Notes: generated from the sequence alone by a model not told the origin. A stretch of 64,000 nt of DNA from Niveispirillum irakense DSM 11586 (GCF_000429645.1 NZ_KE386935.1:120946-184945), one strand, 5' to 3'. Shown: positions 42,774 through 52,728, numbered from the stretch's first letter. Translations and numbers: made by a program.

Positions 42774-44018
42774 GTGATCATGGCATTGCGCCCGGTCCGC
42801 GCCCTGCTGGCCGCCATTTTCCTGGCCATGGCCGGCAGCGGCTTTGTCGCCACTTTACTGGCTTTGCGCCTGCAGGAGCAGGGTGCCAGTCCATCGCTGA
42901 TCGGCATGATGGGCACGGCCTATTTTGTCGGGCTGGGGCTGGGCTCCGTTCTTTCCTTCCGGATTGTGCGGCGGGTGGGCCATATCAGGGGCTTTGCCGC
43001 CTTCGTGTCGCTGTTCTCAGCCACCATGCTTTCCTACGCGCTGGTGGAACAGCCGGCCCTATGGGCCGTGCTGCGCCTGCTGGACGGGCTGTGCATGGCC
43101 GGGATTTTTGTCTGTCTGGAAAGCTGGCTGAATGAACGTGCCCCGCCGGAAGGGCGCGGCAGCGTGCTGGCCTTTTATATGATCGCCCTTTATGTCGGCC
43201 AGGCGGTGGGCCAGCCGATCCTGACCCTTTCGGGCGAACAGGCGCTGCTGCCGCTGGCCGCCGGTTCCATCCTGATGTCGCTGGCCGTGCTGCCGGTGGC
43301 ACTGACCCGAATGCCCCCGCCCGGCCTGCCGGAAGGCGGGGCGATGAAGCTGCGCGCCCTGTATGAAGCCTCACCGCTGGGCGTGATCGGGGCGCTTTCC
43401 ACCGGCATCATGCTGGGGGCGTTCTATTCGCTGGGCGGGCTGTTCGCGGCCGGGATCGGCTTTGATCTCGCCCGCACCTCGGGCTTCATGAGTGCGGCGA
43501 TTTTGGGCGGCGTCCTGCTGCAATGGCCTTTGGGCTGGATGTCCGACCGGTTTGACCGGCGGCAGATCATTGTCGGCTCGCTGGCCGCCGCCCTGGGCCT
43601 GTCGCTGTTGATCATCCTGGCGGCCCTGGCCCTGCCAGATTTGTTATTACCGGCAGTGGCGCTGTTCGGTGGGGTGGCCTTTGCGCTGTATCCGTTGTGC
43701 GTGGCCCATGCCAATGACCGGCTGCCATCGGAAAAGCGCGTCGGCGCCACTGGCGGGTTGGTACTGGTCTATTCCGGCGGGGCAATCCTGGGACCGCTGG
43801 CCGGGGCGGCAACCATGGAATTGCTGGGTGCCACCGGCCTGTTCGCCCTGATCGGAATGGTCGCCATCCTGACGCTGGGCTTTGCCTTGCGCCGTGTCCG
43901 CATCACCGATCCGGTGCCCGCCGACCAGCAGATGCCCTATCAGGTTCTGCCGCGCACCACACCCATGGCCGCCACCGTGCTGGAACCCGGCGACGGCCCG
44001 GTGGAGGAGCCAGTTTAG
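42774..44018 (+). CDS. MFS transporter (YcaD-like)
   Basis: A 414-residue 12-helix major facilitator. Visible features are the first-half motif GSVLSFRIVRRVGHIRG (loop 2-3, about 62-78) and the related GWMSDRFDRRQIIVGS in the second half (about 255-270). The start is probably GTG at 42774, 9 bases after GGGAG, with ATG two codons later. The substrate is unknown; relatives are usually annotated as YcaD-like exporters. It is beside the ectoine cluster, but nothing ties it to ectoine export. It converges with the holin-like gene, overlapping by 4 bp. Confidence 0.87.
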   Translation: MIMALRPVRALLAAIFLAMAGSGFVATLLALRLQEQGASPSLIGMMGTAYFVGLGLGSVLSFRIVRRVGHIRGFAAFVSLFSATMLSYALVEQPALWAVLRLLDGLCMAGIFVCLESWLNERAPPEGRGSVLAFYMIALYVGQAVGQPILTLSGEQALLPLAAGSILMSLAVLPVALTRMPPPGLPEGGAMKLRALYEASPLGVIGALSTGIMLGAFYSLGGLFAAGIGFDLARTSGFMSAAILGGVLLQWPLGWMSDRFDRRQIIVGSLAAALGLSLLIILAALALPDLLLPAVALFGGVAFALYPLCVAHANDRLPSEKRVGATGGLVLVYSGGAILGPLAGAATMELLGATGLFALIGMVAILTLGFALRRVRITDPVPADQQMPYQVLPRTTPMAATVLEPGDGPVEEPV

Positions 44019-44281
44019 TCGGTTGGTGTCGCCCCCTTCCCCTGCCCCCGCAGGCTGAACCAGCCGCCAATCCGTTCCCCCGACGCGCCCAGGACGAAAA
44101 CACCGGCCCCGGTCCAGATCAGGTCGGTGCCATGGCCGATCAACAAGGAAGCCCGGCCATCGGACAGCCACGGCGCCGTGGCGCACAGCACCATCAAGGC
44201 CCCGATGATCACCACCATCATCGGGGCCGCCCGGCGCAGGGGCGACCAGGCCGGCGTATCGGGAAGCGTGCCCATCATCAT
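44015..44281 (-). CDS. Small membrane protein, holin-like
   Basis: An 88-residue protein with two hydrophobic segments (about 20-38 and 50-66) and a charged C-terminus. It overlaps the upstream muramidase gene by 4 bp (ATGA), so the two are translated together. A two-helix protein next to an endolysin is the classic layout of a phage lysis cassette, hence the holin suggestion. Sequence alone does not show a holin family. Confidence 0.55.
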   Translation of the reverse strand: MMMGTLPDTPAWSPLRRAAPMMVVIIGALMVLCATAPWLSDGRASLLIGHGTDLIWTGAGVFVLGASGERIGGWFSLRGQGKGATPTD

Positions 44282-45081
44282 GCCTCCGCCAATGCCGTTA
44301 TGGCCGCCTTGTCCAGATAATCGGACGCGGGCAAGCCGACCCGTTGGCGGAAGGACTGCACCGCGCGGGCCGTCATGCCGCCATAAACCCCATCCATCTG
44401 AATGGGGAACCCCGCCCGGACCAGATCCCGCTGCGCCCGCCGGACCATACTGCCCCGGTCCCCCGGCCCCAGCAGCCCATCATCGAAAGCCCGGATATTG
44501 CGCTGATATTCATCAGCCAACCGCTCGGCATACCGGTTCAACCGATAGGCCGAGCCGTTGTATCCACGGGCAAACCGGTCCCAGTCGCGGGCACGCAGCG
44601 GCACCATCAGACGGCTATGACGGATGAAAGCCAGGAACGCATCCAGGTGCCGTTCCTCACTTTCACACAAGGCCGCCACCATGGCATCCACGGTCTTGAA
44701 CCCCGCCTGCCGGTGATTGCAGCCCAAAATCTGGCATCCGCCCCAACTGGCGGCCATCAGCGCTGCCGTGCGGTCCAGCGCCATGGCAGCCCCCAGCCGC
44801 TCATATTCCCCGGCCCGGCTGCCGCTATAAAGCGCGCGGTTCCAGGCATCGGCTGACAGGGTGGGATGGGAGCGGTTGAAGCGGCCATCGGTCAGGCGGC
44901 TGAAAATATGGGCCTCGAACAAAAGGGCCGGGCGCCCATCGGCCAGAAAAGGCTCACCACCACATTCGACATACCACACGGCCAGCAAGGCCTCCGGTTC
45001 AAGCCCGTTCAACAATCCGGCCACATCAAACCCACCCAAGGGCAGGCGCGCGGCACGGCCACGGAAATTTTCCGGGATCAT
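44278..45081 (-). CDS. Endolysin: N-acetylmuramidase with peptidoglycan-binding domain
   Basis: A 267-residue lysozyme-like enzyme. The N-terminal catalytic domain (about 20-190) has YVECGG and LFEAHIFSRLT typical of the DUF3380/N-acetylmuramidase endolysins, with SWGGCQILGCNHRQAGF. The C-terminal PG-binding_1 domain (about 200-267) has VRRAQRDLVRAGFPIQMDGVYGG. I chose the ATG at 45081 because GGAGGT lies just upstream; the longer frame to 45426 is spurious. No signal peptide is present, so release would need a holin. Confidence 0.85.
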   Translation of the reverse strand: MIPENFRGRAARLPLGGFDVAGLLNGLEPEALLAVWYVECGGEPFLADGRPALLFEAHIFSRLTDGRFNRSHPTLSADAWNRALYSGSRAGEYERLGAAMALDRTAALMAASWGGCQILGCNHRQAGFKTVDAMVAALCESEERHLDAFLAFIRHSRLMVPLRARDWDRFARGYNGSAYRLNRYAERLADEYQRNIRAFDDGLLGPGDRGSMVRRAQRDLVRAGFPIQMDGVYGGMTARAVQSFRQRVGLPASDYLDKAAITALAEA

Positions 45082-45103
45082 GATCAACCTCCATCCAGGC
45101 AAT

Positions 45104-45129
45104 AAAAAAGCCCGCCGGGAGGGCGGGCT
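45104..45129 (-). terminator. Rho-independent terminator for the EAL gene
   Basis: On the minus strand AGCCCGCC-loop-GGCGGGCT is followed by a run of six T. It lies 86 bp past the stop of the degenerate EAL gene and just before the ribosome site of the endolysin, so it separates the two units. Confidence 0.85.
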
Positions 45130-45214
45130 GGGGGAGAGAGCGGAAGGGGGGAAGACACGTGCGGTCACACCCCTGGCTCTGACAGGCACAGGATGGAAGC
45201 TGTCTGGATCAAAA

Positions 45215-46363
45215 TCAAGGATAATAATCCTTGTATGCGGAATTTTCTCCCCGCCCGATCGGCAGGGGACGCTCCTGCCGTTCCACAAGCTGGAAGCCCA
45301 AGGAGAGACAGGCCCGAAGCTGGTGCGGCGCTTCCGGACACAATGCCACCAGCTTGCCCAGGCCAAACCGGGCCATCCAGTCCGGCACACGCGGCAGGTC
45401 GGTGCCTTCCGCGCCCAGCCCGCCAATATCGATTTTCAGATAGTCAATCTCGTCCAGTGGCAGGAAGCCGGGATCGGCATGGCGCAGTGACAGATGGTCA
45501 ATCGCCACCCGGCAATCCCACAGGCGCAGGGTTTCCAGCGCATCGTTCAGGCCCGCTTCCGTCAGGTCGGGGTCGGTGGCGGACAGTTCCACGATCAGGT
45601 TGCGGCGCTGGTCATAGGTCAGCTCGCGCACAAACTCATAAAAGGCCGGGTCCTGCACCGAGGCCGGCAGCAGGTTCATGCTGCGGGGGGAGGAAAGGCG
45701 CGACGGTTCATACTGGAAATGGCGGATGATCCGCCGATCCAGAATGGGGGTGATCTGCTGCAACAGCCAAGGGTCACGCCGCAGCGGCGTGCCAACGGCG
45801 CGTTCCAGATTATCCAGAGCGACGGTCACTTCACTGAATGCCGTTTGCCAGTGCCCGTCCTGCAACTGCCAGACCGGTGATTCACGCACCAGGGCGGAGA
45901 CATCGGCGGTCAGCAGCACCCGTTCATATGTCGCCAGCTTGTGCAGGGAAGCCAGTTGCTGCATCTCCTCCGGCGAGAGCGTCGCCACAGGCGCAGGCGG
46001 TTCCGGCTCCGCCCCGGCATTGCGCAGCAATACCGCCAGCCGCCCACTTTCTGCCGGCAGGCGGAAGATGCTGACGCGCGGGGCTGTCACATGCTGTTCA
46101 GCGAAATTGGCGGCAACAGCCTGCAATTTCGCGACAAACCCCTCTGCCTTGTCACTTGAGAACAAAAACACCTGGGCATAGCGGCCGACATCCACCACCT
46201 CCGGCTCAAACTGCGCGGCGAACCGGTCAATCAGGTGGATGATGGATTGGCGGAACAGCGGGTTTTCGGCATGCGGCACGGCGCGCAGATCGACCAGCAC
46301 GGCCACGCCGCTGATATCACCGGCATTCAGAAGCTGGATAAGACCCGTCGCACCCGTCAGCAT
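45215..46363 (-). CDS. Degenerate EAL-domain protein
   Basis: A 382-residue protein. The last 190 residues follow the EAL fold: MNLLPASVQDPAFYEFV (the NxSp region), LIVELSATD (Glu of the E-x-T-E strand), DHLSLRHADPGFLPL (where catalytic DDFG is expected) and DYLKID. The EAL tripeptide itself is missing and the DD motif has become DH, so c-di-GMP hydrolysis is unlikely and a binding or scaffold role more probable. The N-terminal half is unrecognised. It has its own terminator and stands alone. Confidence 0.75.
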   Translation of the reverse strand: MLTGATGLIQLLNAGDISGVAVLVDLRAVPHAENPLFRQSIIHLIDRFAAQFEPEVVDVGRYAQVFLFSSDKAEGFVAKLQAVAANFAEQHVTAPRVSIFRLPAESGRLAVLLRNAGAEPEPPAPVATLSPEEMQQLASLHKLATYERVLLTADVSALVRESPVWQLQDGHWQTAFSEVTVALDNLERAVGTPLRRDPWLLQQITPILDRRIIRHFQYEPSRLSSPRSMNLLPASVQDPAFYEFVRELTYDQRRNLIVELSATDPDLTEAGLNDALETLRLWDCRVAIDHLSLRHADPGFLPLDEIDYLKIDIGGLGAEGTDLPRVPDWMARFGLGKLVALCPEAPHQLRACLSLGFQLVERQERPLPIGRGENSAYKDYYP

Positions 46364-46420
46364 CTGGAAATGTCCCGCCTTTCCACACCCGGCGTCCGCT
46401 GGTGGCGGTACCGCCCTCCC

Positions 46421-47191
46421 CTACGCATTATCAATAGCATCGGCGGCGGCATGAAGCCACGCCACCTGATAGGTGACTGCCACCGGTCCTGCCGCTTCCA
46501 GCGCGCGCATGGCCCGGCGCAACGTGCCGGCACCGGCATGGCGGGGGCTGTAATCAGCGCCGATCCGGCGCAACCCGTCCAGGAAGGCGCGGGCACTGGC
46601 ATGACGTTCCCGCAAAGCCATCGGCTCCACCGACAGGCCGGGCAGCCAGCCGCGCATGGTTTCCACCGCCGCATAATCCGGGCCGACGGGCGTACCACCC
46701 GCCTGCCGCTGGGCATCATGCCATTCGGCAAAGGTGCCATCGGCCAGGGTGGCGACCAGCAACCGCCCGCCCGGCCGTAACAGGCGACGCCATGCCGCCA
46801 GGGCCGCCGCCGGATCGGGGAACCATTGCAGTGCCAGGCTGGAGCAAACAAGGTCGAACCCGCCGGCAAGCGCCGGCCGCTCCCCATCCATGGCCAGTAC
46901 CAACAGCCGCGCATCGTCCGGCAGATGGCCCCGCGTGGCGGCCACCATGGAGGGCGAGAGGTCCGTCGCCAGCCACTGGCCGATATCCAGGGATGCCAGC
47001 GCCCCCCGCGTTACCAGCCCTGTACCACAGCCAATTTCCAGCACCCGCGCCGCTGGCGGCAGGCCAAGGGTCGCCAGCCGGGCGACCATCTGGGCGGCGA
47101 CCTGTGCCTGGATATGGGCCGATCCATCATAAAGGGCGGCGGCCCGGCCAAATTGCCGGGCAATGGCCTGCTTGTCCAAGGGGCTCAGCAC
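46421..47191 (-). CDS. bioC: Malonyl-ACP O-methyltransferase
   Basis: A 256-residue class I SAM methyltransferase that methylates malonyl-ACP to start pimelate synthesis. SAM motif I is VLEIGCGTGLVTRG, followed by ATDLSPSMV and SSLALQWFPDP (the BioC-typical LQW). The start is probably GTG at 47191, overlapping the bioH-like stop by 7 bp. It is the last gene of bioB-bioA-bioF-bioH-bioC. Confidence 0.9.
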   Translation of the reverse strand: MLSPLDKQAIARQFGRAAALYDGSAHIQAQVAAQMVARLATLGLPPAARVLEIGCGTGLVTRGALASLDIGQWLATDLSPSMVAATRGHLPDDARLLVLAMDGERPALAGGFDLVCSSLALQWFPDPAAALAAWRRLLRPGGRLLVATLADGTFAEWHDAQRQAGGTPVGPDYAAVETMRGWLPGLSVEPMALRERHASARAFLDGLRRIGADYSPRHAGAGTLRRAMRALEAAGPVAVTYQVAWLHAAADAIDNA

Positions 47192-47823
47192 GATGACGCC
47201 GCTTCCAGTACCAGATCGGCGCAAAGGTCCGGGGCCGTCACGGGCAGGGCATGGCCACCGGGAACCAACCGCAGGGCCGGGCCGAAACAGGCAACCCCAT
47301 GGGCGGGCGGGACAATCGCATCCTCCTGACCCGCCAGCGTCAGCAGCACAGGCGGGGCGGGATATGCCCGCACATCCACCCCATCCAACATCTCAAGCCC
47401 CGCTGCCAGCCGATCGGCCTGGATCGGCCCGTCAGGCAAAGGCAATCCTGCCCGCGTCGTAAAATCCGCCAGCACTGCTGCCGGCGTGACGGCGAAGCGG
47501 CGGCGCATCTGCGCCAGCAGGCGGGGGGGCGTCCCGGTCGGGCAATCCGCCGTTGCCGTGAAGCGGGTAAAGCCATTGATGGCAACCAGGGCCGCCAGAT
47601 CGCCCCGCGGCCACAGCAACGGCACCCCTAGCGAATGGCCGATACCGATCACAGGCCGCCCCACTGGCAGGGCGGGCAGGGTGGCGGGGCCGAAATAGCC
47701 CTGGTCCCAGAAATAACAATCCGCCGGATCAACACCGCGCCCCGCCAGCACCACCACCAGCCCGGACCAGATGGAAGGACTGCCCGCCCAGCCATGGGCG
47801 AACAGAAAGACAGGGGCTGCCAT
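47185..47823 (-). CDS. bioH: BioH-like pimeloyl-ACP methyl ester esterase
   Basis: A 212-residue alpha/beta hydrolase. It has HGWAGSPSIW near the N-terminus, nucleophile elbow GHSLG (Ser about 64), the acid in LAGQEDAIV and the His in GGHALP. Its place between bioF and bioC indicates it removes the methyl group from pimeloyl-ACP, the BioH step. It is shorter than E. coli BioH, so it could be a BioG/BioK-type analogue. Its start overlaps the bioF stop (TGATG). Confidence 0.8.
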   Translation of the reverse strand: MAAPVFLFAHGWAGSPSIWSGLVVVLAGRGVDPADCYFWDQGYFGPATLPALPVGRPVIGIGHSLGVPLLWPRGDLAALVAINGFTRFTATADCPTGTPPRLLAQMRRRFAVTPAAVLADFTTRAGLPLPDGPIQADRLAAGLEMLDGVDVRAYPAPPVLLTLAGQEDAIVPPAHGVACFGPALRLVPGGHALPVTAPDLCADLVLEAASSC

Positions 47824-49016
47824 CACGCCCCCCGCTGGGCAAGGGGGCCGGGCGGCAAGGTGGCAATGGCCGCCACCAGCCCTGCCACCTGGTCCGCCGA
47901 CAGGGCGGAAGACAGGCTGATCCGCAGCCGCGCCGTGCCCGGCGGCACCGTCGGCGGCCGGATGGCAACCACCAGAAAGCCCGCTGCTTCCAGGCGCGCC
48001 GCCAGGGCCAGCGCATCGGCATCGGTCCCGGCGACCAACGGGATGATCTGGGTCGTGCTGTCCAGCACATCATACCCGGCAGCGGTAACAGCCGCGCGCA
48101 CCTGATCGCCATAGGCGGACAGGCGGTCGCGGTCACTCTCCAGCGCCGGCATCAGGTCCAAAGCCGCATCCAGCGCCCCCACCACCGCCGGCGGCGGGGC
48201 GGTGGTATAGATGAAGCCGCCGCAGCGATTGACCAGATAATCAATCAACAGGCGCGATCCGGCGACATAGGCACCAAACCCACCAAAAGCCTTGCCCAGC
48301 GTGCCCATGGTCAGTGCCACACGACCGGGTGTGCCTGCTGCCAACCCCCGCCCACCCGGCCCCAGCGCGCCAATGGCGTGTGCCTCGTCCAAATAAAGCG
48401 GGGCGTTGAACCGGTCGCATAAATCCAGCAAGGCCGGCAGGTCGCAGCGGTCGCCATCCATTGAGAAAACCGTTTCCGTCACCACCAGTGACCGGTCACC
48501 CCGCCGTAGCAATTCTTCCAGATGGTTCAGGTCATTGTGGCGGAAGCGCCGTGCCTTGATGCCCTGGCCGAAACTGCCCTGCAGCAGGCTGGCATGGGCC
48601 AACCGGTCCACCAGCAATTCCGCCCCCGGCCCCATCAGTTCAGCCAATGCTGGCAGCAGCGTGGCATTGGCCTGGAAGCCCGTGCCCAGCAGCAGGGCCG
48701 CTTCCGTCCCCAGGAAAGCAGCCAACTTTTCTTCCACCGCACGGTGGATGGGCAGGGTACCGCAGACCAGCCGGGACGCACCGGAACCAGCCCCGTACCG
48801 GGCGGCGAAATCAGCCGCCCTGGCCATCACGCGCGGATCATGCGCCAGCCCCAGATAATCATTGGATGCCATATCCACCAGCACGCGGCCATCCGGCAAG
48901 GTCAGCATCACGCCATCGCGGGCCAGGGCGCGGGCGGCGCGGCGGCGATGGGCTGCCTCCAGCCCGGCCAGCGCCGCCGCCGCCATGCCATCCAGCATGG
49001 TCACCGGCCCGGTCAT
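47823..49016 (-). CDS. bioF: 8-amino-7-oxononanoate synthase
   Basis: A 397-residue PLP alpha-oxoamine synthase that condenses pimeloyl-ACP with alanine. It has VDMASNDYLGLAHDPRV (about 48-64), SGASRLVCGT, the PLP Asp in LDEAHAIGALGPGGRG and the Schiff-base Lys in GTLGKAFGGFGA. The ATG at 49016 gives a family-length protein and overlaps the bioA stop by 4 bp; the longer frame to 49247 lies within bioA and is rejected. Confidence 0.95.
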   Translation of the reverse strand: MTGPVTMLDGMAAAALAGLEAAHRRRAARALARDGVMLTLPDGRVLVDMASNDYLGLAHDPRVMARAADFAARYGAGSGASRLVCGTLPIHRAVEEKLAAFLGTEAALLLGTGFQANATLLPALAELMGPGAELLVDRLAHASLLQGSFGQGIKARRFRHNDLNHLEELLRRGDRSLVVTETVFSMDGDRCDLPALLDLCDRFNAPLYLDEAHAIGALGPGGRGLAAGTPGRVALTMGTLGKAFGGFGAYVAGSRLLIDYLVNRCGGFIYTTAPPPAVVGALDAALDLMPALESDRDRLSAYGDQVRAAVTAAGYDVLDSTTQIIPLVAGTDADALALAARLEAAGFLVVAIRPPTVPPGTARLRISLSSALSADQVAGLVAAIATLPPGPLAQRGA

Positions 49017-50284
49017 CCCGGCAGCCCCGGTACCACGGTGCGGATGGCGGCCATCAACCGTTCCAGATCCTCCTCCCCGATGGTGAAGGAAGGGGTCAGG
49101 TATAGGACACGGCCAAAGGGGCGCACCCACACACCCTGCGCGACCAGCTTTTCCTTCAAGGTCCGCAGGTCGGGTGCCTGTTTCAACTCCACCACACCGA
49201 TGGCGCCCAGCACCCGCACATCGGCCACTGCCGGCATGTCGCGGCACGGCTCCAGCCCCCGATGCAGGGCGGCCGAAATGGCGGCCACCTGTTCCAGGCG
49301 CGGTTCCGTCTCAAACAGATCCAGCGAGGCATTGGCCACCGCACAGCCCAGCGCATGGCCCATATAGGTGGGGCCGTGCATCAGGGCGGCATTGGCATCT
49401 TCAGACCAGAAGGCATCAAATACGCGGGCACTGGCAATGGCGGCGGATAGCGGCAGCATGCCACCGGTCAGCGCCTTGGACAGGGTGACGATATCCGGCA
49501 CAACGCCGGCAGCCTCGCACGCGAACATCGTGCCGGTGCGACCGAAACCGGTGAAAATCTCGTCAAAGATCAACAGAATGCCGTACCGGTCCGCCAGTTC
49601 CCGCAGCCGCCGCAGCACGGCGGCATCATGGAACAGCATGCCGCCAGCACCCTGGACCAGCGGTTCCACCAGCATGGCCGCCAGTTTGTGCCCATGCTGA
49701 TCCAGGAACAGGTCCAGCGCCTCCAGGCTCTCCTCATCCCGCGGCAGGGGCAGCACCGGATGTTCAGGCAGCAGGCCGCGGAACTTGGCATGCATCCCTT
49801 CTTCCGGGTCGCAAACGGCCATGGTGGCGATGGTGTCGCCATGATAGCCGCCGGTGAAGGCCAGGATCTTGGACCGGCCCCGCTCCCCTTTGTTCAGCCA
49901 GTATTGCACCGCCATCTTCATGGCGACTTCCACGGAAACCGAACCGGATTCGGCCAGGAACACCCGTGTCAGGTCACCCGGCAGCAATGCTGCCAGCCTT
50001 GTTGCCAGCCGGTATGCCGGTTCATGCCCCAACCCGCCGAACATGACATGCGGCATGGCTTGGGCTTGGGCCTGCAGGGCCGCCAGCAGATGGGGGTGGT
50101 TATAGCCGTGGCAGGCCGTCCACCAGGAGGCAATGCCATCCACCAGTTCCCGCCCGTCGGCCAGACGGAGACGAGTGCCACTGGTGGAGACCACCGGCAA
50201 GGGGGTGCCGGCTGTGCGCATCTGGGTATAGGGCAACCAGATATGCCCCAACCCCTCCGTCAGCCAGCCGGGCTGACCGCTCAT
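49013..50284 (-). CDS. bioA: Adenosylmethionine-8-amino-7-oxononanoate aminotransferase
   Basis: A 423-residue class III aminotransferase making 7,8-diaminopelargonate. Seen are IWLPYTQM at the N-terminus (BioA hallmark), [56 protein letters not shown] and the PLP Lys in TLSKALTGG. It overlaps bioB and bioF by 4 bp on either side. Confidence 0.95.
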   Translation of the reverse strand: MSGQPGWLTEGLGHIWLPYTQMRTAGTPLPVVSTSGTRLRLADGRELVDGIASWWTACHGYNHPHLLAALQAQAQAMPHVMFGGLGHEPAYRLATRLAALLPGDLTRVFLAESGSVSVEVAMKMAVQYWLNKGERGRSKILAFTGGYHGDTIATMAVCDPEEGMHAKFRGLLPEHPVLPLPRDEESLEALDLFLDQHGHKLAAMLVEPLVQGAGGMLFHDAAVLRRLRELADRYGILLIFDEIFTGFGRTGTMFACEAAGVVPDIVTLSKALTGGMLPLSAAIASARVFDAFWSEDANAALMHGPTYMGHALGCAVANASLDLFETEPRLEQVAAISAALHRGLEPCRDMPAVADVRVLGAIGVVELKQAPDLRTLKEKLVAQGVWVRPFGRVLYLTPSFTIGEEDLERLMAAIRTVVPGLPG

Positions 50285-51291
50285 TCGCTGACTTCCACCT
50301 GCATCGGACGCAGGCCCAGCCGGCTGAACAGCTTCATGTCGCGTTCCTGCGCCGGGTTCACCGTGGTCAGCAGCCGCTCACCATAGAAAATGGAATTGGC
50401 ACCGGCCAGGAAGCAGAGCGCCTGCATCTCATCGCTCATATCCTCGCGGCCCGCCGACAGGCGGACGGCGCTGGACGGCATGGTGATGCGGGCAACCGCG
50501 ATGGTGCGGACGAACTCGATCGGATCGACCTCTTCCGCCTTGTCCAGCGAGGTGCCCTTGACCTTGACCAGCAGGTTGATCGGCACGCTTTCCGGATGCT
50601 TGGGCAGGCTGGCCAGGGTCTGGATCAGGCCCACCCGATCCTCCCGGTCTTCGCCCAGCCCCAGGATGCCGCCACAGCAGACATTGATGCCGGCATTGCG
50701 GACATTATCCAGCGTGTTCAGCCGCTCCTGGTAGGTGCGGGTGGTGATGATGTTGTTGTAATGCTCGGGCGAGGTGTCGAGGTTGTGATTGTAGTAATCC
50801 AGCCCCGCATCCTTCAGCTTTGTCGCCTGATCCGGGCGCAGCATGCCGAGCGTGACACAGCTTTCCATGCCCAGCGACTTCACGCCCTCAATCATGGCGC
50901 AAACCGTATCCAGGTCGTGATCCTTGGGCGAGCGCCAGGCGGCGCCCATGCAGAAGCGGCTGGCCCCGCGCTCCTTGGCGGCGCGCGCTTCTTCCAGCAC
51001 CTTCTCCACTTCCATCAGCTTCGACGCCTTCAGGCCGGTATCGAAGCTGCTGCTCTGCGGGCAATAGCCGCAATCCTCCGGGCAGCCGCCCGTCTTGATC
51101 GACAGCAATGTAGAAATCTGCACTTCATTGGCGTCGAAATATTGGCGATGCAGCGTCTGCGCCTTGAACAACAGGTCCATGAAGGGCATGGCGAAAAGGG
51201 CCGCCACCTCTTCCCGGGTCCAGTCATTGCGGATGGCCGCCGGGGCGGATGCGGTGGTGATCGTATCCCCCAACAGAGCGGTATCGGGCAT
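50281..51291 (-). CDS. bioB: Biotin synthase
   Basis: A 336-residue radical SAM enzyme that inserts sulfur into dethiobiotin. The [4Fe-4S] cysteines are C70, C74 and C77 in [16 protein letters not shown], with the second-cluster region further on ([27 protein letters not shown]). It is the first gene of the operon, divergent from bioD across 99 bp. I see neither the alphaproteobacterial BioR box TTATCTATAA nor a BirA operator there. Confidence 0.97.
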   Translation of the reverse strand: MPDTALLGDTITTASAPAAIRNDWTREEVAALFAMPFMDLLFKAQTLHRQYFDANEVQISTLLSIKTGGCPEDCGYCPQSSSFDTGLKASKLMEVEKVLEEARAAKERGASRFCMGAAWRSPKDHDLDTVCAMIEGVKSLGMESCVTLGMLRPDQATKLKDAGLDYYNHNLDTSPEHYNNIITTRTYQERLNTLDNVRNAGINVCCGGILGLGEDREDRVGLIQTLASLPKHPESVPINLLVKVKGTSLDKAEEVDPIEFVRTIAVARITMPSSAVRLSAGREDMSDEMQALCFLAGANSIFYGERLLTTVNPAQERDMKLFSRLGLRPMQVEVSE

Positions 51292-51390
51292 GGCGGTTCC
51301 TCACATGACGACTTAATGAACGTTGCTGTATGACTGGCCCTTACCACATAGCGGGTCAAGCGAAACTGCTTGGCATGCAAGGGATGGAAG

Positions 51391-52062
51391 ATGACCGGCT
51401 TTTTCATAACCGCCACCGGCACCGATATCGGCAAGACCTTCGTCACCACCTCGCTGCTGCGGCACTGGCGAAATCAAGGGCTTGCGGCGGAAGCCTTCAA
51501 GCCGCTGGCCAGCGGGCTGGACCCCGGTAATCCCGCCGGGTCCGATCCGGCGGAAATCCTGGCCGCCCTGGGACAGGATGTCACGCCCGCCAGTCTGGAC
51601 CAGATATCGCCCTGGCGATTCCGCGCACCCCTGGCCCCCAACATGGCCGCAGCATTGGAAGGCAAGGCGGTGGATTACGCCGCCATCATCGATGCCTGCC
51701 AGCAGAAGCTGGCCCAGGCGCCGGGACCGATGCTGGTGGAAGGGGTGGGCGGCCTGATGGCCCCGGTCGATGATGATCGCACGGTGCTGGACTGGCTGAC
51801 GGCGCTCGACCTGCCATCCATCGTGGTTGCCGGCTCCTATCTTGGCAGCATCAGCCATACGCTGACGGCCTTGACGGTGCTGAAGGATCGGGGCCGTCCC
51901 ATTGCGGCGTTGGCGGTCAGCGAAACGCCGGGGGCCACCGTGGCGCTGGAGGCGGTGGAAATGGCCGTGAAGCGGCATTTCCCCGACCTGCCCGTGGTCA
52001 ACCTGCCCCGCGCAGACAGCCGGGCCGGGGTGGCGGCCCTAGCCGCTTTGTTGCTGGGTTAA
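51391..52062 (+). CDS. bioD: Dethiobiotin synthetase
   Basis: A 223-residue ATP-dependent carboxylase closing the ureido ring. The P-loop ITATGTDIGKTFVTTSLL is at about 6-23, VEGVGGLMAPV near 114 and VAGSYLGSISHT near 148. I chose the ATG at 51391, preceded by GGGATGGAAG; the frame also reaches a TTG at 51370. It is divergent from bioBAFHC. Confidence 0.95.
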   Translation: MTGFFITATGTDIGKTFVTTSLLRHWRNQGLAAEAFKPLASGLDPGNPAGSDPAEILAALGQDVTPASLDQISPWRFRAPLAPNMAAALEGKAVDYAAIIDACQQKLAQAPGPMLVEGVGGLMAPVDDDRTVLDWLTALDLPSIVVAGSYLGSISHTLTALTVLKDRGRPIAALAVSETPGATVALEAVEMAVKRHFPDLPVVNLPRADSRAGVAALAALLLG

Positions 52063-52077
52063 ACCGGGAAGCGGCGA

Positions 52078-52728
52078 TCAGGCATCCGCCGTATCGCCAC
52101 CATTGGACAGGGCCAGGCGGCTGGCGACAATGGCCGCCTGGGTCCGGCTGACCACGCCCAGCCGGCGCAGGATCACCGTGACATGGGCCTTCACCGTCGT
52201 CTCCACCACGCCCATTTCATAGGCGATCTGCTTGTTCAGCTTGCCTTCCGCGATGCCAGCCAGAACGCGCAATTGCTGCGGCGTCAGCCCGGCAACGCGG
52301 GACGCCATGTCAGCATCACCATCGGCCGCTGGCCCCTCGGTCGGGGGCAGCCAGATATGACCATCCATCACCGCCTGGATGGCTTCACCGATATGGGTGA
52401 TGGGGGCGGATTTGGGCACAAAACCGGACGCGCCATAATCCATGGCACGCTGGATGGTGGTCGCATCCTCCATCGCAGAGACGACGATGACGGGGATGGC
52501 CGGGTGTTCGTTGCGCAGCAATGCCAACCCGATCAGCCCATTCATGCCCGGCATATGCAGGTCCAGCAGGATGGTGTCGATGGCGCCTTCCCGCTTCAAC
52601 GCCGCCTCCACCTCCCCGAAATTGGAGGCTTCCACCGTGGTCAGGCCCGGCAAGGCGCCGGCGACGGACTGGCAGAGCGCCGCGCGCATCAGCGGATGGT
52701 CATCAGCGACCAGAATGCGAAACGCCAT
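52078..52728 (-). CDS. NarL/FixJ-type response regulator
   Basis: A 216-residue two-component regulator. The receiver domain (1-120) has acidic pocket DD (9-10), phosphoacceptor Asp56 in LLDLHMPG and Lys in GFVPKSA. The LuxR-type helix-turn-helix (about 150-205) has LTPQQLRVLAGIAEGKLNKQIAYEM and VKAHVTVILRRLGV. It is encoded between bioD and the MHS transporter with no kinase nearby; convergent with bioD, 15 bp apart. Its target genes are unknown. Confidence 0.9.
   Translation of the reverse strand: MAFRILVADDHPLMRAALCQSVAGALPGLTTVEASNFGEVEAALKREGAIDTILLDLHMPGMNGLIGLALLRNEHPAIPVIVVSAMEDATTIQRAMDYGASGFVPKSAPITHIGEAIQAVMDGHIWLPPTEGPAADGDADMASRVAGLTPQQLRVLAGIAEGKLNKQIAYEMGVVETTVKAHVTVILRRLGVVSRTQAAIVASRLALSNGGDTADA

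Noticed and set aside
51292-51390. BioR or BirA operator between bioB and bioD
   Set aside because: I looked for TTATCTATAA and for the BirA-type inverted repeat and saw neither in the gap.
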